64,000 nucleotides of DNA from Croceivirga sp009797885 (GCA_045866215.1 AP035880.1:3534001-3598000), one strand, 5' to 3'. Shown: positions 51,809 to 61,719, counted from the stretch's first letter. Numbers and translations: made by a program. Notes: generated by a model not told the origin, from the letters alone.

Positions 51809-53011
51809 ATGCGATTCGGAATTATCCAAGAACGTAAGAACCCGCCCGATAGGCGTGTGGTTCTTTCCCCAAAAATGTGTCAAAATGTCCAACAGTCCCA
51901 TCCGGAAGCCAAAATTATTGTTGAACCTTCTCCCATTCGTGTTTTTGAAGATGCGGAGTACAAGGCCCTAGGGATTGAAGTGGCCTCTAAAATGGAGGAG
52001 TGCGATGTGCTATTGGGGGTAAAGGAAGTTCCGATTGCTGCGTTGATACCCCATAAAAAGTACTTCTTTTTTTCCCATACCATCAAAAAACAACCCTATA
52101 ACCGGGATTTGCTCCGAGCCATTCTGGACAGGAATATTGAACTCTATGACCATGAGGTGATTACCAATCCCAAGGGATTGCGTTTGGTTGCCTTTGGGCG
52201 CTATGCCGGTATTGTTGGAGCCTATAATGGTATTCGTGCCTATGGTATGAAATATCAAAGCTTTAATTTGCCCAGGGCCGAAACCTTGAAAGATCAACAG
52301 GCCTTAATTGCCGAGTTGAACAAAATCAAGCTGCCAAACATTAAGATTTTATTGACCGGAAAGGGTAGGGTAGGCAATGGCTCCAAGGAAATGCTTGATG
52401 CCATGGGTCTTAAAAAGGTCAATGTTGCCGAATACCTGCATGATGATTTTGAGGAACCGGTATATTGCCAAATAGATGTTTCGGAATACAATACCCGTAA
52501 AGATGGGGTACGTGGTACTAAAACGGATTTCTTTGCCAATCCGTCTGAATACAAGTCCAATTTCTTGCGCTTTGCCAAGGTGACCGATTTTTATATCGCC
52601 GGACATTTTTATGGGGATGGTGCCCCTTACCTGTACACACGGGAAGATGCCAAACATCCTGACTTTAAGATCAAGGTGGTGGCCGATGTTAGCTGTGATA
52701 TCGATGGTCCCGTGGCTTCAACCATACGCCCTTCCACGATTGCAGACCCCATTTATGGGTATCATGCCATTTCGGAACAGGAAATGGACTTTAGGGATTC
52801 CAGGGCGATTGCGGTGATGGCCGTGGACAATCTCCCTGCCGAACTCCCCAGGGATGCAAGCGATGGATTTGGGGAAGCCTTTTCAAAATATGTGATTCCC
52901 GCTTTTTTTAATGGGGATAAGGATGGAATACTGGAGCGCGCGCGAATGACTAAAAATGGACAGTTGACAGAACGTTATGCGTACTTGCAAGAGTATGTGG
53001 CCATCGAGTAA
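51809..53011 (+). CDS. saccharopine/alanine dehydrogenase-like NAD(P)-dependent oxidoreductase
   Basis: A 400-residue cytoplasmic enzyme. The N-terminal alanine dehydrogenase/transhydrogenase domain starts MRFGIIQERKNPPDRRVVLS and has EDAEYKALGIEV. A Rossmann-type segment KILLTGKGRVGNGSKEMLDA binds the nucleotide. ADVSCDIDGPVASTIRPSTI resembles the substrate loop of lysine-forming saccharopine dehydrogenases. Flavobacteria carry this protein widely; whether it acts in lysine metabolism is not settled by sequence. It is divergent from ssrA. Confidence 0.8.
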   Translation: MRFGIIQERKNPPDRRVVLSPKMCQNVQQSHPEAKIIVEPSPIRVFEDAEYKALGIEVASKMEECDVLLGVKEVPIAALIPHKKYFFFSHTIKKQPYNRDLLRAILDRNIELYDHEVITNPKGLRLVAFGRYAGIVGAYNGIRAYGMKYQSFNLPRAETLKDQQALIAELNKIKLPNIKILLTGKGRVGNGSKEMLDAMGLKKVNVAEYLHDDFEEPVYCQIDVSEYNTRKDGVRGTKTDFFANPSEYKSNFLRFAKVTDFYIAGHFYGDGAPYLYTREDAKHPDFKIKVVADVSCDIDGPVASTIRPSTIADPIYGYHAISEQEMDFRDSRAIAVMAVDNLPAELPRDASDGFGEAFSKYVIPAFFNGDKDGILERARMTKNGQLTERYAYLQEYVAIE

Positions 53012-53096
53012 ACAGGTAGTTCGTCTTTTTTCCTTAACGCAATTTTAAGGATTTCGTAAAAATGTATATATTAGGAAGCTTTTGTGCTTAAACCAC

Positions 53097-53381
53097 ATGA
53101 AGTTTAACTGGAAGTCCCCTGAAAAAGAAATGAGCGAAAAGCTCAAAAAGGCCTGTATCGATTTTGAATACGAATTGAGGCCTAAAATCACTAAATTCTT
53201 ATTGGAACGTTTGGACACTGAGTGTTGTGGTGACCTGACCTGCTTTTATTTTGATGTGGACCTCAACTCCGGATGGGTAGGGATTGGATCGGAAACTCCT
53301 CAGGAGTATATTGACAAAATCCAGGTTGATTTTGACAATGAAATCAATGGCAACCTTAACTTTTCTGCTTTGGCTTCCTAA
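53097..53381 (+). CDS. small conserved-looking protein, unknown
   Basis: 94 residues from the ATG at 53097. Acidic, with a Cys-Cys pair (DTECCGDLTCFYFDVD) and no signal peptide or helix. Codon use resembles its neighbours. I recognise no family. It follows the dehydrogenase gene by 85 bp. Confidence 0.6.
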   Translation: MKFNWKSPEKEMSEKLKKACIDFEYELRPKITKFLLERLDTECCGDLTCFYFDVDLNSGWVGIGSETPQEYIDKIQVDFDNEINGNLNFSALAS

Positions 53382-53581
53382 TTATCGATTAAAATTTCCA
53401 TTTCCTACAGGATGTTGTTTCGGAGTGATGTATCTCCCATCACTTTTAAATTTAAGTAATTACATCTCCTTTTTTAAGTGTTTTTATGTTTGGGATTTTG
53501 GATTCCCCGCCATTGATTTCCATAGCGGGTGAGTTTTCCTTAGGCGTGCTGGGTTTGGAAAAAAAGTCTGATTTTTGGGAT

Positions 53582-53953
53582 ATGAACCCTGCAGAAGAAT
53601 ATATTCTATCCAGAGAAGAACCTTACCGTAGCATTTTGTTGCATCTTAAGGCCATCCTAGAAGGGGTTATCCCCAATGTGGATATGAAATACAAATGGAG
53701 GATTCCTTGTTTTTATGCGGACAACCATCCTATTTGTTATGTAAACGCTTCCTATAAGGGAGGATTTGTGGATATCGCCTTTTGGAATTCCGCCCATTTG
53801 ACCAAACACCTTGAACTGATGCACTCTGAAAAAAGAAAAGTGGTCAAATCCTTTCGCTACTTCACTTTGGAGGAAATCAATGATGAAGTCCTTATTGAAG
53901 TGATACAAGAAGCGTATGATCTGAGGAAAAAAGGGTTTTACAAAAGGGGTTAG
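53582..53953 (+). CDS. DUF1801 protein
   Basis: 123 residues from the ATG at 53582; the open frame runs 96 bp further upstream, but that part does not look coding. NPAEEYILSREEPYRSILLH and DMKYKWRIPCFYA, followed by GFVDIAFW, match the DUF1801 fold. It ends 4 bp into the 3' end of the metallopeptidase gene on the other strand. Function unknown. Confidence 0.85.
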   Translation: MNPAEEYILSREEPYRSILLHLKAILEGVIPNVDMKYKWRIPCFYADNHPICYVNASYKGGFVDIAFWNSAHLTKHLELMHSEKRKVVKSFRYFTLEEINDEVLIEVIQEAYDLRKKGFYKRG

Positions 53954-55200
53954 TTATTTTCATCGGACCATTTTTCGATACTAAAATTGGGCTCGTCCCC
54001 ACCCTCAACAAAAGTGAGGTTGGGAATGCCGTCAACACCCTTTACCAATGCCTGTGAACCCCAACTCCCCCTGGTAAATTTAAAGGTTGCCGGACTATTG
54101 ATTTCCAAGGTGACCTGTCTTTTATAATCGGAAACCCGGGTCATTTTTACTGCCGATGGATTCCAATTGCCGAGGTTTTCATGATTTCCCGTGATATAGA
54201 CCACGTCGTCCGCATTGGGAACCGTTACCGTAAATGTGGCCGTAACTTTTTTGGATGGAAAGGGTACCAATAGGGCCTTCCTTTCGGTTTCGTCCATCTT
54301 CCCAACCTGTTCCAGGTAGGGTTTTAGGAAACCACTTTTTTCCAAAAATGCCTTGGCATCGGCGATATGTAGGATGTCGTAAATAGCCTGTTTCTTGTCG
54401 GTTGCTTGGTCAAAATAGGCCTTTGTGATTTTATAACCCATCCAATAGCCCAAATCGTTTGGGCGATGGTCTTTTCCCGAAGTTCCGTATAACCAGTCCG
54501 TATTGTCGTCTTTTTCCATGGAAACGACAAATTCCAACGCCAACTTCTCCAAATGCCGTTCCCCGAACCTGTAATTTAATGCATTGATATTCTGTCCTGA
54601 AATCAATTCCCCAATAAAATCCGCCCCACCCTCATTTAAGGAAGATGCCAAGAGGTTCCAATGGTTCTCATCAATTTGAAATTCCTGCTGAAAATGGATA
54701 AGTTCATGGGCCACCAAACCTGGCAATCCTTCTAAATCATGTTGCATCTCGTGCCCAAGGATAAGGCCATCTTCAGAAACGGTACCACCACTGTTAAATC
54801 TTCCCACCACAAAATAGATTGGGGGGAAGACAGCATCGGGATACCAGTATTTCATGGCGGCATAACTCGCCCTAATGCGCTTCTTCTTGGAATCCAGACC
54901 CCGTAAATTGTCCCTGCCGTTGATATATTCCTGCTTCCGCTCCCTCACCGTCTTCAGTAAAGAATCGGCATTGTAAATTCGATATGCCAAAAAGCCCTGT
55001 AACCCTTTGGACCCTTCGGCAATATAGGTTTTGAAAGGGTTCCCGCCGGACTCCAACCGATCTAGGGCGGCGTAAAAGCGATCAACATCAGCGGTAATAA
55101 ATTTTGCATTCAAGGGGTCCCCACTAAAGCCCGGATTTTCCTGGGATGAAACGATAAGGACACTTAATAGTGAAAGAAAAAGGGCAACGCGTTTATTCAT
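53950..55200 (-). CDS. exported zinc metallopeptidase-like protein with starch-binding-like domain
   Basis: 416 residues with a signal peptide ending near VSSQE. The central domain carries HExxH in LVAHELIHFQQEF (His165, Glu166, His169) and resembles DUF2268-type predicted Zn proteases; a Glu further on (NEGGADFIGELISG) may be the third ligand. The last 90 residues (ATFTVTVPNADDVVYITGNH, then LGNWNPSAVKM) look like a CBM20-type starch-binding module. The combination of peptidase and glycan-binding module is unusual and may point to a surface glycoprotein substrate. Confidence 0.78.
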   Translation of the reverse strand: MNKRVALFLSLLSVLIVSSQENPGFSGDPLNAKFITADVDRFYAALDRLESGGNPFKTYIAEGSKGLQGFLAYRIYNADSLLKTVRERKQEYINGRDNLRGLDSKKKRIRASYAAMKYWYPDAVFPPIYFVVGRFNSGGTVSEDGLILGHEMQHDLEGLPGLVAHELIHFQQEFQIDENHWNLLASSLNEGGADFIGELISGQNINALNYRFGERHLEKLALEFVVSMEKDDNTDWLYGTSGKDHRPNDLGYWMGYKITKAYFDQATDKKQAIYDILHIADAKAFLEKSGFLKPYLEQVGKMDETERKALLVPFPSKKVTATFTVTVPNADDVVYITGNHENLGNWNPSAVKMTRVSDYKRQVTLEINSPATFKFTRGSWGSQALVKGVDGIPNLTFVEGGDEPNFSIEKWSDENN

Positions 55201-55252
55201 GGTCTATGATTTGATGGAATAGACTCCGGAGGGTATGTTTTGTTACACTTTT

Positions 55253-56071
55253 TTAAAGTGAATTAATTGTTTTTCGAATAGCGACCAAATCGGAAAGTAA
55301 CTTTTCCAAAAGACGTAAATCCAGCATATTGGCACCGTCACTTTTCGCATTGGAGGGATCAAAATGGGTTTCCATAAACAGGCCATCAACCCCAGCGGCG
55401 ATGCCAGCTCTTGCCATGGTGCCTATCAATGCGGGCCGTCCCCCCGTGACCCCTGAAGATTGATTGGGTTGTTGTAGGGAATGGGTAACGTCCAGGACTA
55501 CGGGTGCGTATTGTTTCATGGTGGGTATCCCCCTAAAATCGACCACCATATCCTGATAGCCGAACATGGTACCACGATCGGTTATCCAGGCATGTTCGTT
55601 ACCCGATTCATGGACTTTGGTGACGGCGTGCTTCATACTTTCGGGACTCATGAATTGGCCTTTTTTCAAATTGACCGTCTTGCCCGTTTTGGCCGCTGCA
55701 ACGACCAAATCGGTTTGGCGCACCAAAAAAGCGGGTATTTGTAGTACATCCACATATTCGGCCGCCAGGGCCGCATCCTGTTCGGTATGGATATCGGTTA
55801 TCGTGGGCACGTTGAAGGTATCGGATACCTTTCTGAGGATCTTTAAGGCTTTTTCATCCCCAATTCCCGTAAAGGAATCAAGGCGACTCCGGTTCGCTTT
55901 CTTAAAACTGCCTTTAAATACATAGGGAATCTGGAGATCAGCGGTTATTTGGACCACTTTTTCCGCAATTTTCAAGGCCATATCCTCTCCCTCAATAGCG
56001 CAGGGACCGGCCAATAGAAAGAAATTGTCACTTGATGTATACTTTATTTTAGGTATCTGGGATAAGGACAT
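55253..56071 (-). CDS. kdsA: 3-deoxy-8-phosphooctulonate synthase (KDO8P synthase)
   Basis: 272 residues. It condenses phosphoenolpyruvate with arabinose 5-phosphate to make KDO 8-phosphate for lipopolysaccharide. FFLLAGPCAIEGEDMALKIA, the KGSFKKANRSR phosphate-binding loop, PTITDIHTEQD and VVLDVTHSLQQPNQSSG with GLFMETHFDPSNAKSDGAN are diagnostic of KdsA. Full length. It lies 53 bp downstream of the metallopeptidase start region, both leftward, and has its own promoter. Confidence 0.97.
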   Translation of the reverse strand: MSLSQIPKIKYTSSDNFFLLAGPCAIEGEDMALKIAEKVVQITADLQIPYVFKGSFKKANRSRLDSFTGIGDEKALKILRKVSDTFNVPTITDIHTEQDAALAAEYVDVLQIPAFLVRQTDLVVAAAKTGKTVNLKKGQFMSPESMKHAVTKVHESGNEHAWITDRGTMFGYQDMVVDFRGIPTMKQYAPVVLDVTHSLQQPNQSSGVTGGRPALIGTMARAGIAAGVDGLFMETHFDPSNAKSDGANMLDLRLLEKLLSDLVAIRKTINSL

Positions 56072-56085
56072 GATCGCTTTTTCGA

Positions 56086-56093
56086 CAAAAGTA
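56086..56093 (-). promoter_or_regulatory. kdsA -7 box
   Basis: TACTTTTG on the minus strand is a perfect TAnnTTTG box 15 bp before the kdsA ATG, which predicts a very short leader of about 8 nt. Confidence 0.5.
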
Positions 56094-56138
56094 CTATTTT
56101 GAAATAGGTTCGTTATACCTATACCCAGATTACCTACT

Positions 56139-56696
56139 ATGCTACGTCTTTCACTTTTGGCCTTTTTGGGCCTTGTTCAACTTACTTATGCCCAGTTCGG
56201 AAAGAACTGCGAATTGCGGCAGTTAAAGATTAATCTCATTCACCCCGGAATTGAATATGAAATGGCCCTGGGCATAAACTCCACTTTGGATATTCGGGTG
56301 GCCTATCAGACCTCGTTAGATCCCTTTACTGAAAGGCCCATTGAGAACTATGACTTTTTTCCCGCCTTGACCCTTCAAAATCGATATTATTACAATTTTG
56401 GAAGTAGGGGGAGAAGGGGACATCAGATTTACGGGAATTCGGCCAATTATATAGCCCCGTCGGTCTCGGTATTCGAATCGGGAAGTAGGGTAGTGGAAGG
56501 TGCTATTGCAGAGGGGGTCTTTGCTACTACTGGCTTGGTCACGGGACTTCAAAGAAGTTACAATTCGGGATTGAGCTTTTCCGTGGATGTCGGTGCCGCC
56601 TATTATTGGGGACCCTTTGATCAAGGCATCCAACCGGTTTTCAACTTAAGTGTCGGTTGGATCGTTAATGAAAAACGATGGTGTGTGGGAAGATAG
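56139..56696 (+). CDS. small outer-membrane protein, paralogue 1 of 3
   Basis: 185 residues with a signal peptide ending at TYAQ. LKINLIHPGIEYEMALG opens a strand-rich protein; GNSANYIAPSVSVFES and GLQRSYNSGLSFSVDVGAAY are the family marks shared with 56777-57370 and 62020-62571. It is probably an 8-strand barrel or a surface protein. Function unknown. Divergent from kdsA. Confidence 0.75.
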   Translation: MLRLSLLAFLGLVQLTYAQFGKNCELRQLKINLIHPGIEYEMALGINSTLDIRVAYQTSLDPFTERPIENYDFFPALTLQNRYYYNFGSRGRRGHQIYGNSANYIAPSVSVFESGSRVVEGAIAEGVFATTGLVTGLQRSYNSGLSFSVDVGAAYYWGPFDQGIQPVFNLSVGWIVNEKRWCVGR

Positions 56697-56776
56697 GGCC
56701 CCATGCTAAACTTTTGATAAATAACACACAGGGTAAGGACAAAGACAATAGCTTTAGGGATACTAAAAACCGGACC

Positions 56777-57370
56777 ATGTATAAACCACGCTTATTGCTA
56801 TGCTGCCTTGCCATTTTTTTCGGTTCCAACCTCAATGGTCAGTACTTACAGGAAAAAGGATTGGGAATCATTAATTTGGAACGGCACCAGTTTACCATAA
56901 ACCTTTTTGCACCGGGCTTCCGTTATGAGCTGGGTCTGTTGAGAAACGTCAGTGCTTCCACTAGTTTTAGCCCGGCCTTTGTAAACTATAGAGAGGGATA
57001 CACTTTTGGGTATTCATGGCATGTGAGATTGCGATATTACCATAACATTCGAAAGCGATTGGACATTAATAAGAATGTGGTCGGAAACTCAGCAAATTAT
57101 TTTGCTGCGGCGCAATCCATTTTTTGGGAACCGATTCAAATAGTTGAAAATATGCCCAATACCAAAGATTGGTCGTTTTCTTTTTATGGAGCGGTTTATG
57201 GCGTACAAAGAACTTTTCGCAAGGGGTTAAATATCAATGCTGAGGTTGGTTATGGCTACATTAGGGGAGACGGACTGCTAGATGGTCATGGTCCTTTAGT
57301 TCATATCACCTTTGGATGGGTACTCACTAAGCGTAGGAAGAAACCAGAGTTTCAATTTGATGTTGATTAG
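56777..57370 (+). CDS. small outer-membrane protein, paralogue 2 of 3
   Basis: 197 residues from the ATG at 56777, where a signal peptide begins (LLLCCLAIFFGSNLNGQ). It has FTINLFAPGFRYELGL, GNSANYFAAAQSIFWE and GVQRTFRKGLNINAEVGYGY, the same three blocks in the same order as its neighbours. It follows paralogue 1 by 80 bp and meets the LytTR regulator gene tail-to-tail with no gap. Function unknown. Confidence 0.75.
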   Translation: MYKPRLLLCCLAIFFGSNLNGQYLQEKGLGIINLERHQFTINLFAPGFRYELGLLRNVSASTSFSPAFVNYREGYTFGYSWHVRLRYYHNIRKRLDINKNVVGNSANYFAAAQSIFWEPIQIVENMPNTKDWSFSFYGAVYGVQRTFRKGLNINAEVGYGYIRGDGLLDGHGPLVHITFGWVLTKRRKKPEFQFDVD

Positions 57371-58093
57371 TTACAAAATTATTTTTTTTAGCGCTTCCAT
57401 ATACCCCCGACTTACCCGGACCACATCCTGGTTAAGCATGGTGACATCATAGCTTTTTCCATATTTGTTCAATTCCTTCACTTTGTCCAGATTGATGATG
57501 GAAGAACGATGTACCCTCAGAAATTTCTGGGGATTTAGTTTCTGTTCCAAATCCGAAATTCCAAAATTGCTTAGGTATACCTGCTTGTCCACATGAAGCT
57601 TGGAGTAATCACCGTAAGCCTCTACCCATTGGATGTCATTGACGGCCGTAGTGATCAGTTTTTTGTTTTGCTGGACCAAGACCCGGGTAGGATAATCCGT
57701 TTTATTCATAAGAAGGCTTTCGGTAAGCCTGCCCAGTTTTTGGTTGTCCGGGTTAAGGCGTTCTATGGCCAATCGAAAACGTTCTTTGGTATATGGCTTT
57801 AAAAGGTAATCCACGGCATGGACCTCAAAGGCCTTTAGGGCATATTCATCATAAGCCGTGGAAAAGATAATGGCGGGCAGTTCCTCTAAATACGTCAATA
57901 CCTCAAAACCGGTCTTGCCTGGCATTTGAATATCCAAAAACACCAGATCAGGTTTAAATCGGTTGATTTCTGAAATGGCATCCACCCCATTATTGACTTC
58001 AGCAATGAGGACCAAATCCGGATAGTCTTCCAGATACTCTTTAATCAACGTTCTACCGGCCTTCTCATCATCGGCAATGAGCACCTTTTTCAT
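57371..58093 (-). CDS. LytTR family response regulator
   Basis: 240 residues from the ATG at 58093, which overlaps the kinase stop (ATGA). The receiver has IADDEKAGR (Asp8, Asp9), Asp54 in VFLDIQMPGKTGF, and Lys of LLKPY. The LytTR domain has IQWVEAYGDYSKLHVDKQVY and FLRVHRSSIINLDKV. It sits between members of the small outer-membrane family and upstream of a large barrel gene, the likely targets. Confidence 0.94.
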   Translation of the reverse strand: MKKVLIADDEKAGRTLIKEYLEDYPDLVLIAEVNNGVDAISEINRFKPDLVFLDIQMPGKTGFEVLTYLEELPAIIFSTAYDEYALKAFEVHAVDYLLKPYTKERFRLAIERLNPDNQKLGRLTESLLMNKTDYPTRVLVQQNKKLITTAVNDIQWVEAYGDYSKLHVDKQVYLSNFGISDLEQKLNPQKFLRVHRSSIINLDKVKELNKYGKSYDVTMLNQDVVRVSRGYMEALKKIIL

Positions 58094-59136
58094 AGGGCAA
58101 AGCATATTTTAAGCCCTTGGGGTGTGTTGTCCAAAATTTCCAATTGACTTTGATACATTTTTTGAAGTCGTAACTGCGTGTTGCTTAACCCAACCCCTCT
58201 GCCAAATAGGCTTTTTTTATCCTTGACCCCTTTTCCGGTATCCGCGATTTCAAACTTCAATTTTTCATCTTCCTTAAAAATTGAAATTGAAATTTTGCCC
58301 CCTTTCAACGTATTGGATATGCCGTGCTTTACGGAATTCTCTACCAAAGGTTGTAATAACATGGGAGGTACCATTTCACCTAACAGTGCTTTGGGAACAT
58401 TCATTTCAATCTCCAGGCGTTCTTCAAATCTAGCCTTTTCCAGTTCCAGGTATTTGTTCACAAATTCAATCTCATCCGAAAGCGGTACCAACTCCTTTTT
58501 TGAGGCTTTTAGTTGGTATCGGAACAAATCCGCCAAAGTGGCGATTAGCTGTCTGGTTTTTTCCTGTTTTGGAGGTACCGAAGCATTTATGGTATTGAAT
58601 ACGTTGTAGAGAAAGTGTGGGTTGAGCTGCGCTTTTATTGCAGCCAATTCGCTTTTTAATGCAGCTTGGCGTAACTCCCCTTCCATTCTTAATTTTTGTT
58701 GGGCCACATTATAATATTCGTAAGCATGAAAGATGCCGAATTGAACTAGATAAAGTAGGGCGGGAATATAAATGTCCCAAACAGAACCTGATCCCTCCAA
58801 ATGTCCAAAATCCACTGCATCTGCAATTGAATAGTAGACTTGTTGTGTGCCAAAAATGAAAATGGGCAACGTCACAATGTGAATCAATAGGCGTTTGTAG
58901 AGACTTATGGAACGCAATTGTTTGAATATCAAATACCAAATTGGGATGGTGAACAGTAAAAAAATTATGTATTGCAGCCCACAGGAGTCGATATACGATA
59001 CAAGGTCAAAAAATTCACCCCGCATGCCGGAGGTGATCCAAATGGCCACATAATAAAGGGTGGCAAAAACAAAATAGAAAATCAGTACTGCCAAGATTTC
59101 TTTTCGTTTTAAACCCCAAATCACTTTTCTATCCAT
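58090..59136 (-). CDS. LytS-type membrane sensor histidine kinase
   Basis: 348 residues. Four hydrophobic helices fill about 12-145, followed by a short coiled linker. The His_kinase box is LAAIKAQLNPHFLYNVFNTI with the phospho-acceptor His, and the ATPase part has LVENSVKHGIS and GRGVGLSNTQLRLQKMY. No separate sensor domain. It pairs with the LytTR regulator, whose gene it overlaps by 4 bp. Confidence 0.93.
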   Translation of the reverse strand: MDRKVIWGLKRKEILAVLIFYFVFATLYYVAIWITSGMRGEFFDLVSYIDSCGLQYIIFLLFTIPIWYLIFKQLRSISLYKRLLIHIVTLPIFIFGTQQVYYSIADAVDFGHLEGSGSVWDIYIPALLYLVQFGIFHAYEYYNVAQQKLRMEGELRQAALKSELAAIKAQLNPHFLYNVFNTINASVPPKQEKTRQLIATLADLFRYQLKASKKELVPLSDEIEFVNKYLELEKARFEERLEIEMNVPKALLGEMVPPMLLQPLVENSVKHGISNTLKGGKISISIFKEDEKLKFEIADTGKGVKDKKSLFGRGVGLSNTQLRLQKMYQSQLEILDNTPQGLKICFAL

Positions 59137-59182
59137 GATTGTGTATTTCTTCGAAAATTAAGGAGTTCTTTCCAAATGGCAT

Positions 59183-59275
59183 TTCCATGTTTCGACGAAT
59201 GGACCTATATGCAGATGAATGGCCCCGGTCAATTCATCGTTCCATGGTTCAATTCAACAGAACCCTTTTTCCATG
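59183..59275. repeat. three TTCCATG repeats in the divergent control region
   Basis: TTCCATG occurs at 59183-59189, 59240-59246 and 59269-59275, between the kinase and the outer-membrane barrel gene. They may be LytTR target sites, but the spacing (57 and 29 bp) is not the usual 21-22 bp, so the link is weak. Confidence 0.3.
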
Positions 59276-59322
59276 CTGTAACCATTTGAGGAGTTTTGGG
59301 GTATACTTAAAAACGAACAGTC

Positions 59323-61719
59323 ATGAAAACCTTTATTTTTTCGGTATTGCTATTGATCGGTACAGGACTTTCCGCCCAAACCATTAAGGGCAAAGTAGTG
59401 GATGATAATGAGCAACCGGTCATATTTGCAGCGGTTACCTTAAATAACCCAAAAGATTCCAGTTTGGTCAAAGCTACCATTACCGCCGACTATGGAATCT
59501 TTGAATTTAACGGGATCGTATCCGGAAAATACATTTTAAAAATCACCAATATGGGCTATGCCGATTATACGAGGCGCATTGATCTTAAGGAGGAAAATTT
59601 GGATTTTGGTACCATATACCTCAATGCAGAGGCACAAAATTTGGAAGAAGTAACCGTAGTTTCTGAAAAGCCCATGGTCCAGGTATTGGCGGATAAAACC
59701 GTATTTAATGTTGAAAATACGATCAATGCCACCGGAACAAGTGCATTTGAGTTGTTGCGAAAGGCCCCAGGTGTCATCGTTGACAATGGCGGCGGATTTA
59801 TTGTTGAAGGAAAAACCGGGGTTCAGATTTTTATTGATGGGAAGTTGTCCGTTTTGCAAGGTGAGGACTTGACCAACTACCTGGAAAGCTTACAGGCCAC
59901 GGATGTGGAATCCGTTGAAATCATCACCCAACCCTCATCCAAATACGATGCTGCTGGAAATGCTGGGATCATCAACATCAAACTAAAGAAAGATAAGAGC
60001 TTGGGTACCAATGGCACCTTTACCTCTGGAATGACGGTCGGGGATTTTGGCCGTACCAACGCCAGCATAAATTTCAACAACAGGGAAAAAAAGGGCAATT
60101 TCTATGGTACCTACAGCAACCGATTTGGAAAAAGCACGGGGTTTATCGATTTATTGCGAAGCCAATTTGGGACACAGTTCGATTCCCGTTCCTCTAGCAT
60201 TTATGATCGCAACACCAATAATATAAAACTGGGATATGATTACTATCTGAACTCAAAACACACTATTGGTGCCATTGTAAATGGAAATTTTAACAATGGT
60301 TTTACCAATAGCACCACACGCACCCCTATTCGGGATGCGGGTACCATCGAAAATGATAGTGTACTTGTAGCGTTCAACCAAAGACAGAATACCTCGTACA
60401 ATATCAACGCCAACTTGAACTATAAATATGCGGATACCTTGGGCCATTCCATCAATGTGGATTTGGATTATGGGCGCTACAATAGTGAACGGGATGCCCT
60501 ACAGCCCAATACCTATTTCAATGGGGACGAATCCCAGGTTTTGAGCGAGCGAATCACATTTCAGGATACCCCTATCGATATCAATATAGCCACGATAAAA
60601 GCGGATTATGAACAGGACTTTCTTAAGGGAAAACTGGGGGTTGGTTTCAAGTTGTCCTATATCAATACGGACAATACATTTGACTTTTTCAATCAGTTGA
60701 ATGGGGAGAATATCTTGGATACTTCACAGAGCAATCAGTTTGAATATCAGGAAAATATCAATGCGGCTTACGTCAATTTTAACCGCAAATGGGGCAAATG
60801 GAACCTTCAGTTTGGTCTAAGGGTGGAAAATACGGACTCCGATGGGATTCTTACCAGTCAACAGCAAAATGAAGACGATAGGGTACAACGAAACTATACG
60901 GATTATTTTCCTTCCGGGGGATTGACCTATCAAATGAACCGCAAAAACCAGTTTGCATTGACCTATAGCCGAAGGATACAACGCCCCAACTATCAATCGT
61001 TGAACCCATTTGAATACCAATTGGATGAACTTTCCTTTAGTAAGGGAAATCCATTCCTACAACCGCAGTATACCAATAACATTAAATTGTCCCATACCTT
61101 CAATTACCGATTGACAACCTCAATCAGCTATAGCTATGTAACGGACTTCTTTGCACGGGTGACCATTGCCGATAGTGAAACGACCAACTTTCTGACTACC
61201 TTGAACGTGGCGGACCAGGAAGTCATCAATCTGGGTATTTCCTATCCCAAAAAGATTTATGAATGGTGGAACATTTATTTTAGTCTAAATGCCTACATCA
61301 GCGATTTTAAGGCCACCAGTGATGAGTTTTTGCCGGTGCGTCAAGAAACCCTGAGCTTTTATGCCCAAAACACCTTGACCTTATCAAAAACCCTGAAAAT
61401 GGAGATTTCGGGATGGTACAGTTCCCCTTCCATTTGGGGAGGAACGTACCAAACCGAATCTTTGGGTTCTTTGAACCTTGCTTTTCAAAAGAAACTCTTT
61501 GATCGATTTACGGCCCGTCTTTCCTTCAATGATATTTTGTTCACGGTCCCTTGGAATGGAACTACGCAGTTCGGTGATCTTTTTATAGATGGCAGGGGAG
61601 GTAGTGACAGCAGACAAGTTGCTTTTAGCCTTACCTACGATTTTGGACGGAACGAGATTAAAAAAGCCAGAAAGCGAAAAACAGGATTACAAGATGAAAA
61701 TGACCGAATAGGGAGTTAG
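59323..61719 (+). CDS. large outer-membrane beta-barrel protein with TonB-receptor-like plug
   Basis: 798 residues. A signal peptide ends at LSAQ; a carboxypeptidase-regulatory-like domain begins TIKGKVVDDNEQPVIFAAVT; a plug-like region has LEEVTVVSEKPMVQVLADKT and DVESVEIITQPSSKYDAAGN with AGIINIKLKK. The remaining 550 residues form a barrel of the kind called outer membrane beta-barrel family 3 (PF14905), with AFSLTYDFGRNE near the end and a basic tail. It is divergent from the LytS/LytTR pair, hence a probable target. The ligand is unknown. Confidence 0.9.
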   Translation: MKTFIFSVLLLIGTGLSAQTIKGKVVDDNEQPVIFAAVTLNNPKDSSLVKATITADYGIFEFNGIVSGKYILKITNMGYADYTRRIDLKEENLDFGTIYLNAEAQNLEEVTVVSEKPMVQVLADKTVFNVENTINATGTSAFELLRKAPGVIVDNGGGFIVEGKTGVQIFIDGKLSVLQGEDLTNYLESLQATDVESVEIITQPSSKYDAAGNAGIINIKLKKDKSLGTNGTFTSGMTVGDFGRTNASINFNNREKKGNFYGTYSNRFGKSTGFIDLLRSQFGTQFDSRSSSIYDRNTNNIKLGYDYYLNSKHTIGAIVNGNFNNGFTNSTTRTPIRDAGTIENDSVLVAFNQRQNTSYNINANLNYKYADTLGHSINVDLDYGRYNSERDALQPNTYFNGDESQVLSERITFQDTPIDINIATIKADYEQDFLKGKLGVGFKLSYINTDNTFDFFNQLNGENILDTSQSNQFEYQENINAAYVNFNRKWGKWNLQFGLRVENTDSDGILTSQQQNEDDRVQRNYTDYFPSGGLTYQMNRKNQFALTYSRRIQRPNYQSLNPFEYQLDELSFSKGNPFLQPQYTNNIKLSHTFNYRLTTSISYSYVTDFFARVTIADSETTNFLTTLNVADQEVINLGISYPKKIYEWWNIYFSLNAYISDFKATSDEFLPVRQETLSFYAQNTLTLSKTLKMEISGWYSSPSIWGGTYQTESLGSLNLAFQKKLFDRFTARLSFNDILFTVPWNGTTQFGDLFIDGRGGSDSRQVAFSLTYDFGRNEIKKARKRKTGLQDENDRIGS

